Source: Deltaproteobacteria bacterium
Lineage (GTDB): Bacteria; Myxococcota_A; UBA9160; SZUA-336
NCBI GenBank assembly: GCA_030665705.1
Contig: DAOUZG010000023.1
Span: forward strand, 1-11,773
Length of the DNA stretch: 11,773 bases
Direction: 5' to 3'
In this document: one piece after another, positions 7,798 through 11,773 of the stretch
Numbering within the stretch: the first letter of the stretch is position 1
Layout: the number at the start of each line of letters is the position of its first letter
Notes under the pieces: model-generated
What the model saw: the letters and a program-made list of their open reading frames with translations, nothing else
What the model was told of the DNA's origin: nothing
The model's database searches: none
Translations under genes and position numbers: made by a program

Positions 7798-7813
7798 GAG
7801 GTGAAATCGCCTC
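7798..7813 (-). terminator. Possible weak hairpin terminator after the TPR gene
   Basis: On the - strand GAGGCGATTTCACCTC can fold into a four-pair stem plus one inner GC pair around a C-A mismatch, followed by ATTTTCT. The stem is short and the T tract poor, so it may do nothing or only reduce transcription into lspA. Confidence 0.25.
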
Positions 7814-7817
7814 GCTT

Positions 7818-8210
7818 CTACTCGAGGTCTTCGCGGAGGCGCACCGCACGCTCACACCAGTGCCGGGCCGTAACTCCCTCGACCCGAAACCCCGCCTCGG
7901 CTTCGAGAACGGCTCGAAGCGCAGCCTCCCGGTCGCCCGTCTCAGCCAGGACCTCGGCGAGCACCAGGTAGGCATACGGATTTCTCCCGTCGAGACGAAG
8001 CGCCTGCTCCGCCCGAACGCGGGCCGCTTCCAGATCCCCGCGAAGCCGCGCGTCCTCCGCCCGCGCAGCCAGGTGGATCGAAGCTCGACGTGTCGGATCG
8101 GGGGTCCGTTCGGCGACCGCCCGAAGCCCCTCGGGCCCCGAGCTAGGGCGTAACACTCCCACACATGCCACCCACAACAGAGCCGCCAAGATGACGGGGA
8201 CTCGGGCCAT
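7818..8210 (-). CDS. Small exported TPR-repeat protein, possible lipoprotein, next to PBP1
   Basis: This 130-residue protein of unknown function has an N-terminal hydrophobic segment (residues 4-20, after MAR) that looks like a signal peptide. C16 in WVAC could be a lipobox cysteine, but Trp at -3 is atypical, so lipidation is uncertain. Residues about 44-111 read as two helical TPR-like repeats: small residues recur at TPR-like spacing (ARLRGDLEAARVRAEQALRLDG, then a similar AEVLAETGDREAALRAVLEAE segment). The ATG at 8210 is 6 bases after the PBP stop, with no clear ribosome-binding site, suggesting translational coupling. Its place between a class A PBP and lspA suggests an envelope role. 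E. coli LpoA, a lipoprotein with a TPR-like domain, activates a class A PBP, so a partner role for this protein is a reasonable guess but is not shown here. Confidence 0.75.
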   Translation of the reverse strand: MARVPVILAALLWVACVGVLRPSSGPEGLRAVAERTPDPTRRASIHLAARAEDARLRGDLEAARVRAEQALRLDGRNPYAYLVLAEVLAETGDREAALRAVLEAEAGFRVEGVTARHWCERAVRLREDLE

Positions 8211-8216
8211 GGCGCG

Positions 8217-10511
8217 CTAGAGCCGGTTCCGGAGCCAGCTCAGGGCGCGCTTCACCGGAGTCTCCACGACTCGGTGCTCCGGCTCCGTCCCGGCCAGGAA
8301 GATCTCGGGCTCCCCCGCAAAGCCGGATTCTTCGGCGCGACCAGCCGCTGGATCGGCGGCGACGCGAACCACGCCGGGCGGCGGGGCGAAGGGGGACCAT
8401 CCCTCCGGTCCCCTCGCCGCGAGGAGGAAGTCCGCCACGATCGGAAGTGCCGCCACCGCACCGGGGACGGACAGGCTCCGCCCGTCGTCAAACCCGACCC
8501 ACGTCGCCACGAGCAGGTCCGGAAGATAAGCAACAAACCAGGCGTCGCGGAACCCACTCGTCGTGCCCGTCTTACCCGCAACGGGTCCACGGATTCCGAG
8601 CCGGCGGAGCCCTCGACCGGTCCCGCGTTCCACGACACCCTCGAGAAGGGAGGTAACGAGGTAGGTTTCCTCCGGCTGGAAGACACGCTCGAACCGAAGG
8701 GGCTTGCGCTCGAGAACCTGCGCCTGTGCGTCCCGAACCTCCCGGTACGTGCGCAGGATCGGCCGAACCCCGTCGGCGGCGAGGACTGCGTAGGCTCGAG
8801 CAACCTCGAGCAGGGTCATCTCGAACACGCCGAGGGCCAAGCTCGGAACCGGCTGAAGCGGCCCCTCAAACCCCATCTCTCGGGCGGTCTCGATGATCCT
8901 CTCGGGGCCGACCTCGAGGCCGAGCCTCGCGACTGGAACGTTGAGCGACTGCTCGATCGCCTCGCGTAGCGTCACGCTGCCTCGAAACTCGCCGTCGTAG
9001 TTGGCGGGGCTCCACGCACCTCCAGGCCCTTCCACCGTCAGGGGTTCGTCGAGCAGAGCGGAGGCCAGCGTGTGGGAGGGCACACCCTCCGGTCCTCTCG
9101 AGACGGCCGCAAGCGCGACGACGGGTTTGAACACGCTGCCGGGCTGTCGGTGGGCTTGGGTGGCGCGGTTGAACTGGCTCGTTGAGTAGTCCCGACCACC
9201 GACGAGCGCCAGGATCTCTCCGGTACGGGGAACGAGGGCGACAAGGGCCCCCTGAAGCGGGGACTCCTCTGAGCGAAGCTCGGGGAAGCGCGTCTCGAGC
9301 CGCTCCAGGCCAGCGCGAACGGACCGGTTCGCCAATCGCTGGAGCTGGGGGTCGAACGTGGTGTAGATGGCGAGCCCCTCGGTCTCGAGGATCTCGTCCC
9401 CGTAGACCCGGGCCAGGTCCTGCCGAAGGTGCTCGACGAAGTAGGGGGCAGGATTCTCCTCCTGCGGCCGTTCCTCCACCCCGACCGGCTCCGCCAGGGC
9501 CTGCTGGTACTCCTCCTCCGAGATCGATCCCCGTTCCTCGAGCACGCCGAGCACCAGATCCCGACGTGCGCGGGCGGCCGCGGGGGCGGTGTAAGGGGAG
9601 TACAGATTCGGACCTTTGATCAGCCCGGCGAGGAGTGCCCCCTCGGACAGGGTCAGCTCGCCGATCCTCTTCGCGAAGTAGTGAAACGCAGCCTCCCCGA
9701 CCCCGTGGATCGCGACCGAGCCCCGCTGCCCAAGGTAGACCTCGTTGAGATAGGCCTCGAGGATCTCCTCCTTCGTGTGTCGACGTTCGAGCAGGCAGGC
9801 CATCACCGCCTCACGGAGCTTGCGACGAACCGTGCGCTCGGGCCCCAGGTAGAAGTTCTTGACGAGCTGCTGGGTGAGAGTGCTCGCCCCCTGCACGATG
9901 CGGCCCGCCCGGAGATTCGCCCACATCGCCCCCAGAACCCGACGCACGTCCACGCCGGGATGGTCGAAGAAGCGGTGGTCCTCGATCGCGAGCACCGCGT
10001 CGACGAGAACCGGGGAAACGTCCTCGAGCCGCACGAGCCTTCGGTCGGCGCGAGCCGCTCCGTGCAGCTCTCCGAGAACCTCCGGCTCCAGCTCCGTTAG
10101 AGGCAGCTCCCGTCGCGCAGCATCCTGCAGTGCCTCGATCCGCCCGCTCCGGTCGAGCAGGACGTCGATCACCCCTCCGGGATCGTCCCGGGACGCGAAC
10201 CGAAAGGCCCTCCTGCCGAACCGGATCCGGCTGGGAAGGCGCGCGAACTCTCCGAGGTGCACGTCGGTGCCCGACACGGGCCGGTAACGAAGCCTCTCGA
10301 GTCGCTCAAGCAGACCCGCGCGTCGCACGTCCAGGCCGGGGTAGAGAACGAGCGGGGCCGCGTAGACCGTCGACGGGATCGAGAAGAGCCGCCCCGAGAA
10401 GCGCGCCTCGACCCGGGTGTCGAGCCGCCTGAGGAGACCCACTCCCGAGACGAGGCCCACCGCGAGGACCAAGACGCCCCCGAAGGCCGCGAGCAGGATC
10501 GGTCGCCGCAC
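8217..10511 (-). CDS. Bifunctional class A penicillin-binding protein, PBP1B-like (glycosyltransferase and transpeptidase)
   Basis: This enzyme polymerises and cross-links peptidoglycan from lipid II in the periplasm, anchored by one helix at about residues 4-29. In its 764 residues, the region 40-155 has the SGRLFSIPSTVYAAP start and layout of the UB2H-type domain of PBP1B. The GT51 domain follows at about 160-330, with EDHRFFDHPG (catalytic E177), GASTLTQQLVKN (208-219) and LNEVYLGQ (255-262). The transpeptidase domain at about 420-700 has S459-V-F-K462 (acylated serine), SLN (522-524) and KTGT (647-650). All catalytic motifs are intact. The start is GTG at 10511, the first start in the open frame, with a weak AGG upstream. 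It heads a - strand run with the TPR gene and lspA and is divergent from argH. PBP1B-like is preferred over PBP1A because of the N-terminal domain. Confidence 0.95.
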   Translation of the reverse strand: MRRPILLAAFGGVLVLAVGLVSGVGLLRRLDTRVEARFSGRLFSIPSTVYAAPLVLYPGLDVRRAGLLERLERLRYRPVSGTDVHLGEFARLPSRIRFGRRAFRFASRDDPGGVIDVLLDRSGRIEALQDAARRELPLTELEPEVLGELHGAARADRRLVRLEDVSPVLVDAVLAIEDHRFFDHPGVDVRRVLGAMWANLRAGRIVQGASTLTQQLVKNFYLGPERTVRRKLREAVMACLLERRHTKEEILEAYLNEVYLGQRGSVAIHGVGEAAFHYFAKRIGELTLSEGALLAGLIKGPNLYSPYTAPAAARARRDLVLGVLEERGSISEEEYQQALAEPVGVEERPQEENPAPYFVEHLRQDLARVYGDEILETEGLAIYTTFDPQLQRLANRSVRAGLERLETRFPELRSEESPLQGALVALVPRTGEILALVGGRDYSTSQFNRATQAHRQPGSVFKPVVALAAVSRGPEGVPSHTLASALLDEPLTVEGPGGAWSPANYDGEFRGSVTLREAIEQSLNVPVARLGLEVGPERIIETAREMGFEGPLQPVPSLALGVFEMTLLEVARAYAVLAADGVRPILRTYREVRDAQAQVLERKPLRFERVFQPEETYLVTSLLEGVVERGTGRGLRRLGIRGPVAGKTGTTSGFRDAWFVAYLPDLLVATWVGFDDGRSLSVPGAVAALPIVADFLLAARGPEGWSPFAPPPGVVRVAADPAAGRAEESGFAGEPEIFLAGTEPEHRVVETPVKRALSWLRNRL

Positions 10512-10618
10512 GGACCAGAGCCTAGCAACCCAACCCGTGCCGTCCCTCTTGAGGCGGGAGCTTGCACCGCCGGGGGCGCCGGGGCATTCTCGCGCGACCT
10601 CTATCCCCGAGGACCCCC
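10512..10618. promoter_or_regulatory. Divergent intergenic region between the PBP gene and argH
   Basis: This 107-base GC-rich spacer must hold promoters for both the leftward PBP operon and rightward argH, unless one is read from further away. On the + strand TTGCAC (10562-10567) and CATTCT (10585-10590), 17 bases apart, are the best sigma70-like pair seen, but each matches only half the consensus. No convincing pair was found leftward. GAGGA at 10609-10613 serves as the argH ribosome-binding site. No operator-like palindrome is clear. Confidence 0.35.
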
Positions 10619-11773
10619 ATGGGTGAGCCCACTAAGAGAAAGCCCTGGGGCGGCCGCTTCGAGAAACGCACGGACCGCCGTGTCGAACGGTTCTCGAGCT
10701 CCGTCCACGTCGACCGAAGGCTCTGGAGCCAGGACATCCGAGCGAGCCTGGCCCACGCCCGGATGCTCGTGCGCCAGGGAATCCTCACCCAAGCGGAGGG
10801 GGAGCGCCTCGAGGAAGGGCTCCGAGGCGTGGAGGCCGAGCTCGAGTCGGGAACGCTCGCCCTCGATCCGTCGCTCGAGGACATCCACATGAACGTGGAG
10901 AGGCGCCTCGCCGAACTCGTGGGGGAGGTCGCGGGAAAGCTCCACTCCGGGCGAAGCCGCAACGATCAGGTCGCCACCGACTTTCTGCTCTGGATGCGGG
11001 AGGAAGTGCTCGAGGTGCGCCACGCGCTGCTCGGGCTCCGGACGGCCCTCGTCGAGCGCGCGAAGCGCGAGATCGACGTGGTCCTTCCCGGATACACCCA
11101 TCTCCAACGGGCGCAGCCGGTCCGCCTGGCTCATTACTGGCTCGCGCACGCGTGCGCGCTCGAGCGCGATGACGGGCGGCTTCGAGACGCGCGCGCACGG
11201 ATGTCACGCTGCCCCCTCGGCGCAGGCGCGCTCGCGGGCTCCACACTGCCTCTCGATCCGGACGGGGTTGCCGAGGAGCTCGGCTTCGAGGGACCGGCCC
11301 TCAACAGTCTCGACGCCGTCTCGTCACGGGACGCCGCCCTGGAATTGCTGGCCGCGCTCGCCATCCTCGGCGTGCATCTCTCCCGCCTCTGCGAGGAGCT
11401 CGTGCTCTGGAGCTCGAGCGAGTTTTCTTTCGTCGAGCTCGACGACGCGTTCGCAACCGGGTCGAGCTTGATGCCTCAGAAGAAGAACCCCGACGTAGCC
11501 GAGCTCGTCCGGGGAAAGACGGGGCGCCTCGTCGGAGACCTCACGGGTCTGCTGGTGACCATGAAGGGACTCCCTCTGGCGTACAATCGCGACATGCAGG
11601 AAGACAAGGAGCCGGTCTTCGACGCCGTCGAGACGGTCAAGGGTTGCCTCGAGGTTCTCGCTCCGACGCTGGAGACGCTGCACGTGCGAGCGGAGGTGAT
11701 GCGGGAAGCCGCGTCCGACCCGGCGCTGCTGGCAACCGATCTCGCCGAGCACCTGGTGGGGCGGGGTGTGCCG
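10619..11773 (+). CDS. argH: Argininosuccinate lyase, 3' end outside the window
   Basis: ArgH splits argininosuccinate to arginine and fumarate, the last step of arginine synthesis, in the cytoplasm. The 385 codons present cover about five sixths of a usual protein of roughly 460 residues; the C-terminal helical part is missing only because the window ends. Residues 9-14 (PWGGRF) are the standard ArgH start. HSGRSRNDQVATD (109-121), GYTHLQRAQP (158-167, with catalytic-site H161) and the flexible-loop signature GSSLMPQKKNPD (281-292, catalytic S283) are all present. The frame reads cleanly to the edge, where ATDLAEHLV matches the family. The start is ATG at 10619 with GAGGA about 5-6 bases upstream. 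It is divergent from the PBP gene. GC content is high (44 of 60 in 10801-10860). Confidence 0.97.
   Translation, partial: MGEPTKRKPWGGRFEKRTDRRVERFSSSVHVDRRLWSQDIRASLAHARMLVRQGILTQAEGERLEEGLRGVEAELESGTLALDPSLEDIHMNVERRLAELVGEVAGKLHSGRSRNDQVATDFLLWMREEVLEVRHALLGLRTALVERAKREIDVVLPGYTHLQRAQPVRLAHYWLAHACALERDDGRLRDARARMSRCPLGAGALAGSTLPLDPDGVAEELGFEGPALNSLDAVSSRDAALELLAALAILGVHLSRLCEELVLWSSSEFSFVELDDAFATGSSLMPQKKNPDVAELVRGKTGRLVGDLTGLLVTMKGLPLAYNRDMQEDKEPVFDAVETVKGCLEVLAPTLETLHVRAEVMREAASDPALLATDLAEHLVGRGVP

Noticed and set aside
7721..8164. Alternative - strand frame of 147 codons overlapping the TPR gene
   Set aside because: Arg/Gly/Ser-rich shadow, whereas the overlapping frame 7818-8210 has a signal-like segment, TPR-like repeats and tight spacing to the PBP stop.
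9429..10100. A + strand open frame of 223 codons inside the PBP gene
   Set aside because: Antisense to intact glycosyltransferase and linker coding sequence; no start signal or domain.
10562..10590. TTGCAC/CATTCT as a definite argH promoter
   Set aside because: Spacing is right, but each hexamer matches only 3 of 6 consensus bases; kept only as a note in the intergenic entry.

Overview
The window is GC-rich, densely coded bacterial DNA. A class A penicillin-binding protein with an extra N-terminal domain of the UB2H type, a signal peptidase II and a possible exported TPR protein suggest a Gram-negative (diderm) bacterium. The enzyme set would fit an uncultured deltaproteobacterium-like or related high-GC lineage, but the phylum cannot be fixed from this sequence. 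There are no RNA genes, insertion sequences, CRISPR arrays or long intergenic regions; the longest gap is about 107 bases.

Left block (1-3652): a sodium-pump decarboxylase module. On the + strand are the last codons of a probable gamma subunit, a biotin carrier protein, the membrane beta subunit with its Na+-site residues, and a small stand-alone cupin. Converging from the - strand is a carboxyltransferase of the methylmalonyl-CoA decarboxylase/propionyl-CoA carboxylase type. Together these would make a four-part methylmalonyl-CoA decarboxylase, with the carboxyltransferase encoded apart from the other three. That gene has no usual start codon and appears to start at CTG, 2 bases after the stop codon of the upstream malic enzyme gene.

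Middle and right block (3655-10511, all - strand, transcribed right to left): class A PBP, small TPR protein, signal peptidase II (lspA), folK, a TalC-type transaldolase, an intrinsic terminator, a malic enzyme-phosphotransacetylase fusion (maeB type), then the carboxyltransferase. Genes abut or overlap by 4 bases, except a 93-base gap upstream of lspA and the terminator-containing gap upstream of maeB. At the far right, argH starts divergently on the + strand and runs off the window.

Metabolic reading (inference): the carboxyltransferase and pump interconvert propionyl-CoA and methylmalonyl-CoA, and malic enzyme links malate to pyruvate, so the coupled maeB-mmdA pair would join propionate/succinate flow to pyruvate. 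The PBP-TPR-lspA part is an envelope unit. The two blocks differ in composition: CTCGAG occurs 32 times in 3655-11773 but once in 1-3654, which suggests the decarboxylase module has a different history from its neighbours.
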